The notes: generated from the sequence alone by a model not told the origin. A stretch of 64,000 bases of DNA from Cyclobacteriaceae bacterium (GCA_030584025.1 CP129487.1:1860001-1924000), one strand, 5' to 3'; shown: positions 8,514-18,465, counted from the stretch's first letter. Made by a program: numbers and translations.

Positions 8514-8554
8514 AGCACTTTCTGAGATGACCTAAATAAATTCAGAAAAACATT

Positions 8555-8570
8555 CGCGACTTTGGTCGCG
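8555..8570 (+). terminator. Possible hairpin upstream of amylase
   Basis: CGCGAC, loop TTTG, GTCGCG is a perfect 6-bp stem followed by an AT-rich tract with ATTATCATTTT. It could terminate transcripts from the OmpA gene or lie in the leader of the amylase gene; the T-run is weak, so the call is tentative. Confidence 0.35.
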
Positions 8571-8608
8571 ATTATCATTTTATGACTACCGCAAACGAAT
8601 GAAATCCT

Positions 8609-10453
8609 ATGAAACGTAATTTACTTTTTCTTTTGTTGTTTATCTCCGGTGCTGTACTGGCTCAACCTGAAGTATATCCGCCACATTGGTGGTCGGGCAT
8701 GAAGACGAACTCCATTCAATTGATGCTATATGGAAAAGAAATTGGTACGGGCAAACCCGCAGTATCGGTAAAGTATCCAGGAGTAACTCTTACCAAAGTG
8801 CATTACGTTGAAAACACCAACTACCTCTTTGTCGATTTGACTATTGGCGCAAAGGCTGCACCGGGAAAACTGACGATCAACATTAAGCAAGCATCAAAAT
8901 CGATTGATGTTCCCTTTACCCTGAAACCCCGAAGAAATGGAAATGGAACCGAGTTTGCACAGGGTGTTACCTCATCTGATTTTATTTATCTGCTAATGCC
9001 CGATCGGTTCAGCAATGGTGATCCATCAAACGATCGCATAGCCGGCATGCGTGATCAATCACTTGACCGCGATTCGATTTTTCATCGACATGGTGGCGAC
9101 TTGCAAGGCGTAATCAATCACCTCGATTACCTGCAAGACCTTGGTGTAACGGCTATCTGGATGATGCCCGTTCTGGAAAACGATATGCCCAACCGCAGCG
9201 AACATGGCTATGCCTTTACCAATCATTACAAAATTGAACCGCGATTAGGTGGTGAAGATGCCTACAAGAAACTGGGATACGAGTTGCATCGCAGAGGCAT
9301 GAAGTTAATTAAGGATGCAGTCTATAACCACGTGGGCTTTTATCATTTCACGGTGCAGGATAAGCCCATGGCCGATTGGTTGCACGAATGGCCGAAATAC
9401 ACCAACACCAGTTATAAAGATCAGACGTTGTTTGATCCGAATGCTGTTCCGTCTGAAACAAAAATCATGAGCGATGGGTGGTTTACACCCATGATGCCGG
9501 ACTTAAATCATCAAAATCCGTTCGTTGAAAAATACCTCATCCAACATGCCATCTGGTGCGTGGAAGAGTTTGCCGTTGACGGTTTTCGCATTGATACCTA
9601 TGCATACAACGATCTAGAATTCATGAATCGTTGCAACAAGGCGTTGATGGATGAATACCCTAAACTCAGTTTATTTGGTGAAACGTGGGTGCATGGTGTT
9701 ATCAATCAGGCTTTTTTCTGCGAAAACAACCTGGACATACCTTTTAAAAGTAATCTACCTGCCACAACAGATTTTCAAACACTGTTCTACGGCATTCAGC
9801 CTGCGGTAAACGAAAAATTCGGGTGGACAGAAGGCGTGAATAAACTGTATCAAACCCTCTCAAATGATCTGATCTATAAGGACCCAATGCGTCAGGTGAT
9901 TTTTCTGGATAACCATGACCTGAGTCGGTTTTATTCCGTTGTCGGGGAAGATGTGAAAAAAGTAAAAGTTGGTTTCACCTGGCTCCTCACCTGCCGCGGT
10001 ATACCACAAATGTATTACGGAGGCGAAATCTTAATGAAAGGAATCACCAATCCGGACGGTTGGGTGCGTTTGGATTTTCCTGGAGGCTGGCCGGGCGACA
10101 AGATGAATAAATTTACGAAAGCGGGAAGAACACCTGAAGAGCAAGAAGTCTATTCCCTGATTAAAACATTAGCAAATTTTCGCAAGCAATCTTCTGCACT
10201 GAAAACCGGTAAATTCATGCATTACCTTCCGGTAGATGGGCTATATGTTTATTTCCGGTACGATACCAACCAAACCATTATGTGCATCATGAACACAAAT
10301 GATAAGGAAATGGATGTAGATTTTTCCAAATACGCAGAACGTGCAAGTGGTTTTACCAAAGCAAGCAATGTGCTTACCGGAGAATCCATGAGCACTTCGG
10401 AATCCTTCAAAATTCAGCCGATGAGCATGACGGTGTTGGAATTGAAAAAGTAG
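8609..10453 (+). CDS. Exported GH13 alpha-amylase / neopullulanase-like cyclomaltodextrinase
   Basis: A 614-residue exported glycoside hydrolase acting on alpha-1,4-glucans or maltodextrins. A signal peptide (residues 1-18, ending AVLAQ) precedes an N-terminal Ig-like domain (about 20-110) typical of cyclomaltodextrinases, then the (beta/alpha)8 catalytic domain. GH13 regions are complete: DAVYNHVG, DGFRIDTYAY with nucleophile Asp329, LFGETWV with acid/base Glu358, and FLDNHD with Asp437. The C-terminal beta domain ends near MSMTVLELKK. It resembles SusA-type neopullulanases of Bacteroidota, but no susC/susD pair is in the window, so it looks like a stand-alone periplasmic or outer-membrane enzyme. 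Confidence 0.93.
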   Translation: MKRNLLFLLLFISGAVLAQPEVYPPHWWSGMKTNSIQLMLYGKEIGTGKPAVSVKYPGVTLTKVHYVENTNYLFVDLTIGAKAAPGKLTINIKQASKSIDVPFTLKPRRNGNGTEFAQGVTSSDFIYLLMPDRFSNGDPSNDRIAGMRDQSLDRDSIFHRHGGDLQGVINHLDYLQDLGVTAIWMMPVLENDMPNRSEHGYAFTNHYKIEPRLGGEDAYKKLGYELHRRGMKLIKDAVYNHVGFYHFTVQDKPMADWLHEWPKYTNTSYKDQTLFDPNAVPSETKIMSDGWFTPMMPDLNHQNPFVEKYLIQHAIWCVEEFAVDGFRIDTYAYNDLEFMNRCNKALMDEYPKLSLFGETWVHGVINQAFFCENNLDIPFKSNLPATTDFQTLFYGIQPAVNEKFGWTEGVNKLYQTLSNDLIYKDPMRQVIFLDNHDLSRFYSVVGEDVKKVKVGFTWLLTCRGIPQMYYGGEILMKGITNPDGWVRLDFPGGWPGDKMNKFTKAGRTPEEQEVYSLIKTLANFRKQSSALKTGKFMHYLPVDGLYVYFRYDTNQTIMCIMNTNDKEMDVDFSKYAERASGFTKASNVLTGESMSTSESFKIQPMSMTVLELKK

Positions 10454-10462
10454 ACTCAAGTA

Positions 10463-10503
10463 GTAAGACCATGTCTTACGTCTTATGTCTTATGTCTTAC
10501 GTC
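10463..10503. repeat. Inverted GTAAGAC/GTCTTAC plus TCTTAYG tandem repeat
   Basis: GTAAGAC, CAT, GTCTTAC is a perfect 7-bp hairpin (10463-10479). It runs into about four and a half copies of the heptamer TCTTAYG (from 10474). The repeat lies between the converging amylase and HrpB genes and encodes the last residues of HrpB. The hairpin may act in termination. Confidence 0.6.
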
Positions 10504-12958
10504 TAACTACTCCCCTCACCGCCTTCGCTGTAAACGGATCATCGGGCCACGCGTGTTTAGGGTAACGTCTTTTTAATTCCTTCTTCACTTCGTGATACGT
10601 TGTACTCCAGAAGCTTTTTAAATCCTGCGTAACCTGTACGGGTTTAAAACCGGGAGAAAGCAGGTGCATGAGCATTTTAACGCGATCTTCATTTACGGTT
10701 GGCGTTTCCAATAAACCAAAACACTCTTGCAAGCGCACTTCCATTACGGGTGAGCTTCCATCGGTAGCGTATTGAATTTTAATCATGGAGCCACTAGGCA
10801 CTTCCAGTCGCGCGGGCGCAAGTTCATCCAACCTACGCTGTAAATCCCAGGGAATCAGCGTCATCAAAATTGAATACCAATCGAGTTTTTGCAACTCATT
10901 TAAGGAATTCACGTGCTGTAAAAATGGCGGAAGCCAATCGTGAACATGTTGCACCAAATAGTCATCCGATAAATCAGGCCAAGGTTCATTTTGTCGCCAA
11001 CTTTTCAAACTACCCACCCGTGCCTGCAACTCACGGACTGTTTCGGAAAAGCCGAGCATGGCCACTCCGCTTTCCTGAATAACTGTGCACAACACATGAA
11101 TACGTTGATCCTCTGGAACGATACCTAATTTTTTCTGCGATAAAACAAGATTTCCGATTTTCAATTCCTTAACGCCTTCTACCACACCCCGCTCCGCATT
11201 CCAGCGAACCTGTTGAACAGCAGAAGCCTGCGGAATAAGATCCTCTTCATGAACAGGCGCAGCCATAAAAATCTTTCCTTCGCCCGAACCGGCATCCAAT
11301 TGAGCCACCACCAACCACTCGGCATGCATCAACGGATCATGTGAAGGAAGGCGGGCCACACGACCATTCATCAGTTTATATCGTTCATTGTGCTTCTCTA
11401 ATCTTTTGGCAATGCGATCGGGATAAGCAAGCGCCAATAATTTTCCAACTTCGTAATCACTGACCATATCGTTTTCAATAGAAACAGAAAACACTTTTCG
11501 CCAGGATTGCGCCAATCGCTCAATACGCTCCAACACATTCCGATCCGCTTGTACATATTCCTTGTTTCGCCATTTTCGCAACGTCTCCAACCGTAAGGTC
11601 AAATCTGCACTACCCGAAGTATTCAAGGGATCGCGCTCCTCCAGCAAAGCCGCTACATCGGCTGCCAATGCGCTGCTTTGCGTATGACTCACCAGCATGT
11701 GTGCAATGCGGGGATGCGTAGGTAACTCTGCCATAGCTTTACCATGTTTGGTAACACGGCCATCCTCCAACGAACCTAAACTGGTTAGCAATTCCTTCGC
11801 CTGACTTACGGCACCTACAGGAGGCGGAGTGACCCAGGTCAGGTTATTTACTTCTGTAATCCCCCAGGCAGCCAATTCCAATACGAGTGAGCTAAGGTCA
11901 GCCTCCAACATTTCCGGTTTTCGGTTTGGTTGCAGGTTGCGTTGCGTGGCTTCACTCCAAAGCCGATAACAGACACCAGGTGCTAATCGTCCCGCACGAC
12001 CTGTGCGTTGATCGGCTGCATCTTGTGTAACGCGAACCGTTTCCAATCGCGTTAATCCGCTACGTGGATCGAATTTTGGCACACGCGAAAGTCCGGAATC
12101 GATAACCACACGAATGCCTTCAATGGTGAGCGATGTTTCAGCAATGCTCGTGGCCAACACAACCTTTCGCCTGCCTTGCGGATCCGGTAAAATGGCTTCC
12201 TGCTGCTTTTTAAAAGGCAGATCGCCATATAGTGGGAAAAGAATTACCGAAAGATTCTCCGACTCCAACAAGTCAACGGTTCGTTTGATCTCCCCGGTAC
12301 CAGGTAAAAAAGCCAGTACATCGCCTTCTTCTTCAGCCAAAGCTTTTTTGATTACTTTTGCCATGTACACCGAAACATGTATGTCTTTATGATCACCCAA
12401 ATACCTGACTTCAACAGGATACTGCTTTCCCTGGCTGCTCACTACCGGGGCTTTTAATTTTTTGGATAACGCTTTCTCATCCAGCGTGGCAGACATAATG
12501 AGTATGCGCAAATCATCACGTAAAATATGCTGCGATTGAAGACATAGTGCCAATGCCAGATCGGCTTGCAGACTTCGTTCATGAAATTCATCAAAGATGA
12601 CAAGCCCGACATCTTCCAACGCATTATCCCGTTGAATCATGCGCGTAAGAATACCTTCCGTAACTACTTCAATACAGGTTTGATTACTCACCTTGTTTTC
12701 AAAACGCACCCGATAGCCAACCCTTTTTCCAATCTCCTCTTCCACCAAGGAAGCCATCCGCATGGCTACTGAACGTGCGGCTAACCTGCGTGGCTCCAGC
12801 ATGATGATTTTCTTTCCCTGCAACCACAACTCATCCATTAAAGCTAACGGTACAATAGTCGACTTACCCGCACCTGGTGGAGCCTGAAGGATTAATCGGT
12901 TGTTTGCTGCCAGTTTTTCCTTTAGATCGGGAAGAATTTCCTGTACCGGGTAGTGCAT
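10490..12958 (-). CDS. hrpB: ATP-dependent helicase HrpB
   Basis: An 822-residue DEAH/RHA-type superfamily 2 helicase of the HrpB family. The order is typical: Walker A APPGAGKST near residue 34, motif II DEFHER, motif III SAT in IMSATLDEKALSKKL, motif VI QRTGRAGR, a helical winged-helix region, then the HrpB-specific C-terminal domain with the closing HPKHAWPDDP-like segment (YPKHAWPDDPFTAKAVRG). The substrate in bacteria is not settled; RNA or RNP unwinding is assumed. ATG at 12958 (MHYPVQEILPDL) matches the family N-terminus better than an in-frame TTG at 12967. The last codons run through the heptamer repeat, giving a lineage-specific tail. Confidence 0.93.
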   Translation of the reverse strand: MHYPVQEILPDLKEKLAANNRLILQAPPGAGKSTIVPLALMDELWLQGKKIIMLEPRRLAARSVAMRMASLVEEEIGKRVGYRVRFENKVSNQTCIEVVTEGILTRMIQRDNALEDVGLVIFDEFHERSLQADLALALCLQSQHILRDDLRILIMSATLDEKALSKKLKAPVVSSQGKQYPVEVRYLGDHKDIHVSVYMAKVIKKALAEEEGDVLAFLPGTGEIKRTVDLLESENLSVILFPLYGDLPFKKQQEAILPDPQGRRKVVLATSIAETSLTIEGIRVVIDSGLSRVPKFDPRSGLTRLETVRVTQDAADQRTGRAGRLAPGVCYRLWSEATQRNLQPNRKPEMLEADLSSLVLELAAWGITEVNNLTWVTPPPVGAVSQAKELLTSLGSLEDGRVTKHGKAMAELPTHPRIAHMLVSHTQSSALAADVAALLEERDPLNTSGSADLTLRLETLRKWRNKEYVQADRNVLERIERLAQSWRKVFSVSIENDMVSDYEVGKLLALAYPDRIAKRLEKHNERYKLMNGRVARLPSHDPLMHAEWLVVAQLDAGSGEGKIFMAAPVHEEDLIPQASAVQQVRWNAERGVVEGVKELKIGNLVLSQKKLGIVPEDQRIHVLCTVIQESGVAMLGFSETVRELQARVGSLKSWRQNEPWPDLSDDYLVQHVHDWLPPFLQHVNSLNELQKLDWYSILMTLIPWDLQRRLDELAPARLEVPSGSMIKIQYATDGSSPVMEVRLQECFGLLETPTVNEDRVKMLMHLLSPGFKPVQVTQDLKSFWSTTYHEVKKELKRRYPKHAWPDDPFTAKAVRGVVRRKT

Positions 12959-13004
12959 AGGACCCAAAAATAATTCTTAGCAAAGACTTTACACTATAAA
13001 AAGA

Positions 13005-13032
13005 AAAAGGCCCGCGTCACCACGAGCCTTTA
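13005..13032 (-). terminator. Rho-independent terminator of the metalloprotease gene
   Basis: Read on the minus strand, AAAGGC and GCCTTT flank a GC-rich loop and are followed by TTTTTCTTTTT. It sits 28 bases after the stop of the gene at 13060-15624, separating it from hrpB. Confidence 0.82.
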
Positions 13033-13059
13033 ACTTTCTGAATACAATTTATTAACGCA

Positions 13060-15624
13060 TTACTTCGGTTCCAACGCTTGATTAATGCGTGTTACTACAT
13101 CTTGTAAGTGATAACGGCTCATCTTATCGCTGATGCCTGGCAATGCTGCGTTGATATCGCTGCGCAAGGCAACCAAATGACCGCGTGTTACTGAAATCAC
13201 ATCGCTCATTTTTGGATCGGCCACAGGTGAAGCCGGAGGGGCGAATGGACTCGAAAAGCGTGAACCTCCGGAAGAATTAGTTTCCTTAGGGTTCAACAAA
13301 GAAATCATTTTTTCCAGGTGTACTTTCTGCAGGTTTCTGCGGTACACATCAATGGCTCTTCTTGAACGCAACTCCGACCAAATACCTGAGCGGATATCCG
13401 TAAACATTTCATCCAACCCATATGCCCCGGCATTGGCAGCATGCGTTTCAATGAGGCGTTGCATGCGGGCATAATCAAATATGCTGTTAATAGTACTCTC
13501 CTGAATAGATTGAAGTTGTTCAACACCTGAACCCGGCTTAATCTTACTCAATACTTTCTGATCCAACATCCAGGTTGGGGTTTCAAACAATTGTTTGTTT
13601 AGAAAAGCGACTGCATCTTTTTGCAGAGCCTTTGGTGTTGGCTCATACACTACACCAGCTTGTTCATAGGTTTTTGGTGTTTCATAAATACCACCAATGT
13701 TCTTGGTTACGTGTCCCATGTACCTGCGGAACTGACCAACCACCTGGTTGTACATGTCGTTGAGCGCATCGTATTTCTCAGCTTCTCCTTTATACCAGCC
13801 CTCCAGTTCAGGCAGAATACGTTTTAGATTTTTTATACCGTACTCACTTGCCTTCATGGAGTTGTTACCCAAGTCTTCATTCTGTGAACGTGGATCGTAA
13901 GAGTTGATTTCTGTTCCAAACCAATACATCGGATCATTGGCGTGGCTGAGCACCCATTTGTTCAACACCTTCTTATCTTCCTCCGGATCCTTGGTATCGA
14001 AGATGGGCTTGTACCCCCATTCAATCGCCCAACGATCGTAAACCCCAACACCTGGAAATAATAACTCTGCAGGAATATTATCTTCTGGTTGAGCTACATA
14101 GTTAAAGCGTGCATAATCCATAATAGAAGCTGTGTGGCGATACTTTTGCAGGAATTCCTTGTCGCGCAGCTTTTCAACCGGTGTAGCATAGCTTGACCCA
14201 AAGTTGTGACGCAACCCAATGGTATGCCCTACTTCGTGGGCCGCAACAAAGCGTACCAACTCGCCCATCAATTCATCATCAAACTCTTTTTTACGTGCTC
14301 TTGGATCAACCGCTGCGGTTTGAATGGTGTACCAGTTGGTAAGCAGGTTCATCACGTTGTGATACCAACCGATATGACTTTCCAAAATTTCTCCGGTACG
14401 TGGATCGTGCACATTCGGGCCATAGGCATTTTGAATATCCGAAGCGAAATAGCGAATAAACGAGTACCGTGCATCTTCCGTGCTGATAGTGGTGTCACCT
14501 TCCGGTACTTCTTTGGCAAGAATGGCATTTTTAAAACCAGCCTGCTCAAAGGCTACCTGCCAGTCTTCAACACCTTGCTTCAGGTATTTTCTCCACTTCA
14601 CTGGCGTAGCCGGATCAATGTAAAACACAATCGGTTTAATCGGCTCAACCAATTCACCACGCTTCATTTTTTCCACATCTTCTGGCTTAGGCTCTAACCG
14701 CCAGCGAACGGCAAACACTTCGCGATCTGCACGCTGCGATTCTTCACCGTAAACGGTATATCCATTGGCAAAAAATCCTACACGACTATCAAACAAACGC
14801 TTGCGCATGGGTACTTCTGGCAGCAAGATCATGGAAACATTCATCTCGATGGTGACAAAACCTGTACTTGCACCGGCTGGCAATTGTGTTACCGCATTTG
14901 ATCCAGATGGAGGGGGTAGATTTGAAGCAAATGTCTTTACCGTACGTATTTCTGTGTTGATCGGAAAGGACTTCATGCTGCTGATATAAGAACGATCTTT
15001 CTGGATGCCTCCGAGACTATACCGTCTTTTAGTGGCCGGACTCAAGGACACCAACTGATGATCGCTGTTAAAGAAGTCGTTCACATTAATCACGTAGCTC
15101 TTTCCATCATTAATGGCTTTGATATCGAATGCCTGGGCAATAGGCTCAACATTTGAATTGCGCACTGCTTCCATAATGGGCTTGGTCGAATCACCACTGG
15201 CGTTGATGTGCAACACAGCACGCAAAAACATTTTGTTATTCGGGCCTTTTTCCCAGCGCAGTACCTGGCGATTAATCTGTTCACCACCATACCCGGCACC
15301 GGATGGTGTTTTTATTGAACGTGTTACGGACATGAACTCACGGCCTAAGATTGATTCGGGTATTTCAAAGAAATAATCTTCATTAACCTTATGAACCGTG
15401 AACAAACCAGCCTGTGTTTTGGCCTTGGCTGTTATAACCTGGTTATACGGCTTCAACCCGTTTGCACTGCGGGCTTTTGTACTATCCGCTTTCGGAGCAG
15501 GACTGGCCGCTGGGGTGGTTTGTTTTGATTTGGATTTCTTTTGAGCTTCGGCAGGCTGTGTTCCCACCAGTACGGCCAATAGAATGGCCACACAACTTAC
15601 GAGTAGTTTTATCTTCATATGCAT
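13060..15624 (-). CDS. Large exported zinc-dependent metalloprotease (DUF5117/DUF5118 type)
   Basis: An 854-residue exported protein. The signal peptide ends near EAQ (about residue 28) and is followed by a low-complexity Lys/Ser/Pro segment. The zinc site HEVGHTIGLRHNF begins at His463 and has the HExxHxxGxxH form, with a later SIMDYARFNYVAQPED containing the Met-turn-like stretch. This combination, with an N-terminal DUF5118-like part and a central DUF5117-like part, is a large Bacteroidota and Acidobacteriota family annotated as zinc-dependent metalloprotease. Substrates are unknown. The first ATG is 15624; an internal ATG at 15618 (MKIKLL) is equally plausible. A clear terminator follows the gene. 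Confidence 0.9.
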   Translation of the reverse strand: MHMKIKLLVSCVAILLAVLVGTQPAEAQKKSKSKQTTPAASPAPKADSTKARSANGLKPYNQVITAKAKTQAGLFTVHKVNEDYFFEIPESILGREFMSVTRSIKTPSGAGYGGEQINRQVLRWEKGPNNKMFLRAVLHINASGDSTKPIMEAVRNSNVEPIAQAFDIKAINDGKSYVINVNDFFNSDHQLVSLSPATKRRYSLGGIQKDRSYISSMKSFPINTEIRTVKTFASNLPPPSGSNAVTQLPAGASTGFVTIEMNVSMILLPEVPMRKRLFDSRVGFFANGYTVYGEESQRADREVFAVRWRLEPKPEDVEKMKRGELVEPIKPIVFYIDPATPVKWRKYLKQGVEDWQVAFEQAGFKNAILAKEVPEGDTTISTEDARYSFIRYFASDIQNAYGPNVHDPRTGEILESHIGWYHNVMNLLTNWYTIQTAAVDPRARKKEFDDELMGELVRFVAAHEVGHTIGLRHNFGSSYATPVEKLRDKEFLQKYRHTASIMDYARFNYVAQPEDNIPAELLFPGVGVYDRWAIEWGYKPIFDTKDPEEDKKVLNKWVLSHANDPMYWFGTEINSYDPRSQNEDLGNNSMKASEYGIKNLKRILPELEGWYKGEAEKYDALNDMYNQVVGQFRRYMGHVTKNIGGIYETPKTYEQAGVVYEPTPKALQKDAVAFLNKQLFETPTWMLDQKVLSKIKPGSGVEQLQSIQESTINSIFDYARMQRLIETHAANAGAYGLDEMFTDIRSGIWSELRSRRAIDVYRRNLQKVHLEKMISLLNPKETNSSGGSRFSSPFAPPASPVADPKMSDVISVTRGHLVALRSDINAALPGISDKMSRYHLQDVVTRINQALEPK

Positions 15625-15743
15625 TCATGGATTTTACCAGTTGGCAAAATATGCACAGACAGGCATAAACCCATGCCACTCAGCAAGATATGCGGGCAAT
15701 TTATGTGAGCGGTTTTACACCCTTTTCGCTGGACACCAGAGCT

Positions 15744-16610
15744 CTAAAAATCCTTACCGGTCTGTTCATCATCGGCAGGGCTATGGAAAGCCAGCAGCGG
15801 AACAGTAGTATGATAGGAATATTTTTTTGTAATACTGGGGTTAAACAATTTCTGAAATACGTTGCGCTTACGGGTAGCCAGTGCAATAATATCAGCACTG
15901 TGCTTTTCAATCAACGCATCCAGTCCGGTGTTAATAGTGGCATCACTGATAACCGTACCTGATATCTGGGGGTAACCCGTTTGCAGTTTTATCTCAGAGG
16001 CAAATTTTTCAATCACTTCGCGCTCAGCATCGGTCTCTTCTGCGCCCACCACTACATGCGCAAAAATCAAGGCAGACTTAAATCCTTTTGCCAGGGTCAC
16101 CAACTTTTTCGCTCCATCAATATCGCTGTAGGCAAAGTTTGTGGCAAAGAGGATTTTTTCTGGCTTCTTATACGATAGGTTAAACGGAATACACAGTACC
16201 GGGCAACTTGCCTTTTCAATAATGGATGCTGTGTTGCTGCCAAACAACACATTCGCCATTTTACTGGCTCCTTGTGTACCCATCACAATCAGATCAACCG
16301 CATTCTCTTCAGCATAGCCAAGAATTTCAGGCACTGGCTCACCGACTGTAACAGCATATGAGCATGCCAAACCTTTATATTCTTCCTGAATGGTATCTGT
16401 TATAGTTTTCAATCTCGCCTTTGCTGCTTTTGTCTCGCGACCAACATCTTCAGCCATTACCGCATGAATGGCACTTTGCATGGAAACCGGAGGTACATAC
16501 ACATTCAAAATGATGAGTTCTGCACCAACAGCCTTTGCTGTCTCGGCCGCATATTCAATGGCGTGCGATGCATTTTCAGAAAAATCGGTGGGTACGAGGA
16601 TACGTTTCAT
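15744..16610 (-). CDS. Universal stress protein, tandem UspA domains
   Basis: A 288-residue cytoplasmic protein with two UspA domains. Domain 1 (about 1-145) opens with MKRILVPTDFSENA and has the ATP-binding pattern GTQGASKMANVLFGSNT (G-2x-G-9x-G-S/T) before ASCPVLCIP. Domain 2 (about 150-280) opens KILFATNFAYSDIDGA but its equivalent loop (ATRKRNVFQKLFNPSITKK) lacks the glycines, so it probably does not bind ATP in the same way. Such tandem proteins respond to stress or growth arrest, but the exact role here is unknown. It lies between the metalloprotease and TonB genes on the same strand with gaps of about 80-120 bases. Confidence 0.92.
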   Translation of the reverse strand: MKRILVPTDFSENASHAIEYAAETAKAVGAELIILNVYVPPVSMQSAIHAVMAEDVGRETKAAKARLKTITDTIQEEYKGLACSYAVTVGEPVPEILGYAEENAVDLIVMGTQGASKMANVLFGSNTASIIEKASCPVLCIPFNLSYKKPEKILFATNFAYSDIDGAKKLVTLAKGFKSALIFAHVVVGAEETDAEREVIEKFASEIKLQTGYPQISGTVISDATINTGLDALIEKHSADIIALATRKRNVFQKLFNPSITKKYSYHTTVPLLAFHSPADDEQTGKDF

Positions 16611-16691
16611 GAGTTCAGTGATTACGTTTAAAAATGTTGAAAAAATTTAAAAAGTCCGAGTCGATATACTTAAACAGTTCATTAAATTTTT

Positions 16692-17396
16692 CTAAACCCG
16701 TTGTGCCATCTTGAAGTGTATGGGCAGCACCATGCGTTGCTTAACCGGTTGCCCGCGTTGTTTACCAGGAAACCACGCGGGCGATAGTTGCAATATGCGA
16801 ATGGCTTCTTCGTCACAACCGGCTCCGATTCCTTTAATCACGGTGAAAGAAGATAGCGTACCATCTTTCTCTACCACAAATTCCACAAAAACTTTTCCTT
16901 CAACACCCATTCGCCTGGCTTGGGAAGGATAGTGAATATTTTTTGAAACAAATTCGTAGAAAGCAGACATACCTCCTTTTGGAGATGCCGGTTGTTCAAC
17001 CACCAGAAATATCTTGTCAACTTCCTCTTCTTCAACAACTGGTTGTGTTTCAATTTTAAATTCCTGCGATACACTCTGATCAGTCACATCAATATCAAAT
17101 TGCACCTTGATTTCTTCTTCAATCTCTTCCTGATCGGGCACTTCAACAATTCGGGGCTGTTGAATTACCTGCGGTGGAGGTGGTGGCGGAATTTCTGTTT
17201 GCGGAACTTCGATGATTTCTTCAAAGTCAGATTTATCAACAGCCACTACTTTCTTTTCACCTGTTACACTTCCCTCCCACTCAAAGGCAGCAATCACCAG
17301 CAGTAAGGTTATTACCAAACTCAGGTTAAACACCAAGGGGCGGAACTTCTCAAGATCAGCCTTACTTGTTTTTTTAGGTTCATGAAATAGTCCCAT
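16692..17396 (-). CDS. Energy transducer TonB
   Basis: A 234-residue TonB-family protein that would couple the proton-motive force to outer-membrane receptors. One N-terminal membrane anchor (about residues 21-40, LVFNLSLVITLLLVIAAFEW) is preceded by a short cytoplasmic segment. The periplasmic stretch has PPPPPP near residue 70 and many acidic residues. The C-terminal TonB domain (about 145-234) contains YPSQARRMGVEGKVFVEF, the conserved GCDEEAIRIL and the closing RMVLPIHFKM. Paralogues are common in Bacteroidota; no TonB-dependent receptor or ExbB/ExbD gene is nearby, so its partner is unclear. Confidence 0.9.
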   Translation of the reverse strand: MGLFHEPKKTSKADLEKFRPLVFNLSLVITLLLVIAAFEWEGSVTGEKKVVAVDKSDFEEIIEVPQTEIPPPPPPQVIQQPRIVEVPDQEEIEEEIKVQFDIDVTDQSVSQEFKIETQPVVEEEEVDKIFLVVEQPASPKGGMSAFYEFVSKNIHYPSQARRMGVEGKVFVEFVVEKDGTLSSFTVIKGIGAGCDEEAIRILQLSPAWFPGKQRGQPVKQRMVLPIHFKMAQRV

Positions 17397-17586
17397 GACT
17401 TTACGGTTTTGATTAATCGAGTTTACCCTGAATCACCGAAATACCACATGACCTTTGTTAGTCATATACCTGATAATTAGCAGCATAACCACAAAACTTA
17501 GCCTCTTATCAACAGAATTGCCGATTTGGTGTAAAGATTACGGCAGTATTAACATCCTGTCCGTTTGTTAATGAAACGTCAACCCT

Positions 17587-18462
17587 ATGAAACAGACCAT
17601 CCTGACAACTGCCCTGTTCCTATTTGCCTTTCACTTGGCTTTCGCAGAAAGTAAACCCATCCTGGTTTCTGCCGAATGGCTTCAGCAACACAAAAGCGAT
17701 CCTGATCTGGTCATTCTGCACGTCAGTTTTCTGCGGTTGGATTACGAGCAGGAACACATTGAAGGCGCGCGGTTTCTTTGGCCCGGATGGCTGGCACCGG
17801 ATTCTCCGGAAGGAAGTATGAATGTACCTGATCTTACCCAAGCAACGCAAACATTACAATCTCTCGGAATATCAAGTAATTCACATGTGGTGCTGTATCA
17901 TCCACGAAATGAAGTTTCACCTACCGCAAGAATGTTTCTGATGTTGGAATACCTGGGGCTAAGAGGAAATGTATCTTTCTTGAATGGCGGTGTGGAAGCC
18001 TGGAAACAGGCAGGATTTCCGGTAACGAAGGAAATCCCAACCTATAAACCGGGTAAGTTCAAACCAAAAATTAATGACCTGATTGTTAATAAAGATTTTG
18101 TGATAAAAAATCTGGAAAGCCCGTATGTAACAATTGTAGATGCACGTGCAAAAAGATTTTATGATGGTGATCCAACCGGATATCCGCGTGCAGGTCATAT
18201 TAAAGGTGCCGTAAACATTCCCTATCCTGAATTACTTAACGAAGCCAATTTATTCAAATCAGAAGCTGAATTACAAGGCTACTTCACACCCGTGCTTCCC
18301 GATAAAAATAAGGAAGCCGTGGTTTATTGTTTCATTGGTCAAACCGCAAGTGTGGTATACATGGCCGGCAGAATGCTGGGCTACAACATGAAGCTATACG
18401 ATGGCTCACTTCAGGAGTGGACGCGCATTCCGGAATTACCGATGGAGAAGACGGAGAATTAA
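17587..18462 (+). CDS. Exported thiosulfate/3-mercaptopyruvate sulfurtransferase (rhodanese)
   Basis: A 291-residue protein with a signal peptide (about residues 1-20, ending LAFAE) and two tandem rhodanese domains. The N-terminal domain (about 25-145) is non-catalytic. The C-terminal one (about 150-285) carries the active-site loop YCFIGQTAS with Cys248. The linker VDARAKRFYDGDPTGYPRAGHI, including the conserved RAGHI, is typical. It would transfer sulfane sulfur from thiosulfate or mercaptopyruvate to cyanide or thiols, here in the periplasm. The loop CFIGQT differs from CGSGVT or CRIGER of the best-studied enzymes, so the donor is uncertain. It is transcribed divergently from tonB across a 190-base gap. 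Confidence 0.92.
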   Translation: MKQTILTTALFLFAFHLAFAESKPILVSAEWLQQHKSDPDLVILHVSFLRLDYEQEHIEGARFLWPGWLAPDSPEGSMNVPDLTQATQTLQSLGISSNSHVVLYHPRNEVSPTARMFLMLEYLGLRGNVSFLNGGVEAWKQAGFPVTKEIPTYKPGKFKPKINDLIVNKDFVIKNLESPYVTIVDARAKRFYDGDPTGYPRAGHIKGAVNIPYPELLNEANLFKSEAELQGYFTPVLPDKNKEAVVYCFIGQTASVVYMAGRMLGYNMKLYDGSLQEWTRIPELPMEKTEN

Positions 18463-18465
18463 TTT

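Noticed and set aside
10463..10503. Possible CRISPR-like repeats
   Set aside because: Heptamer tandem units without spacers; no cas genes nearby.
14206..14697. 163-codon open frame on the plus strand inside the metalloprotease gene
   Set aside because: Lies wholly opposite a gene with a clear signal peptide and zinc site; its translation has no domain features.
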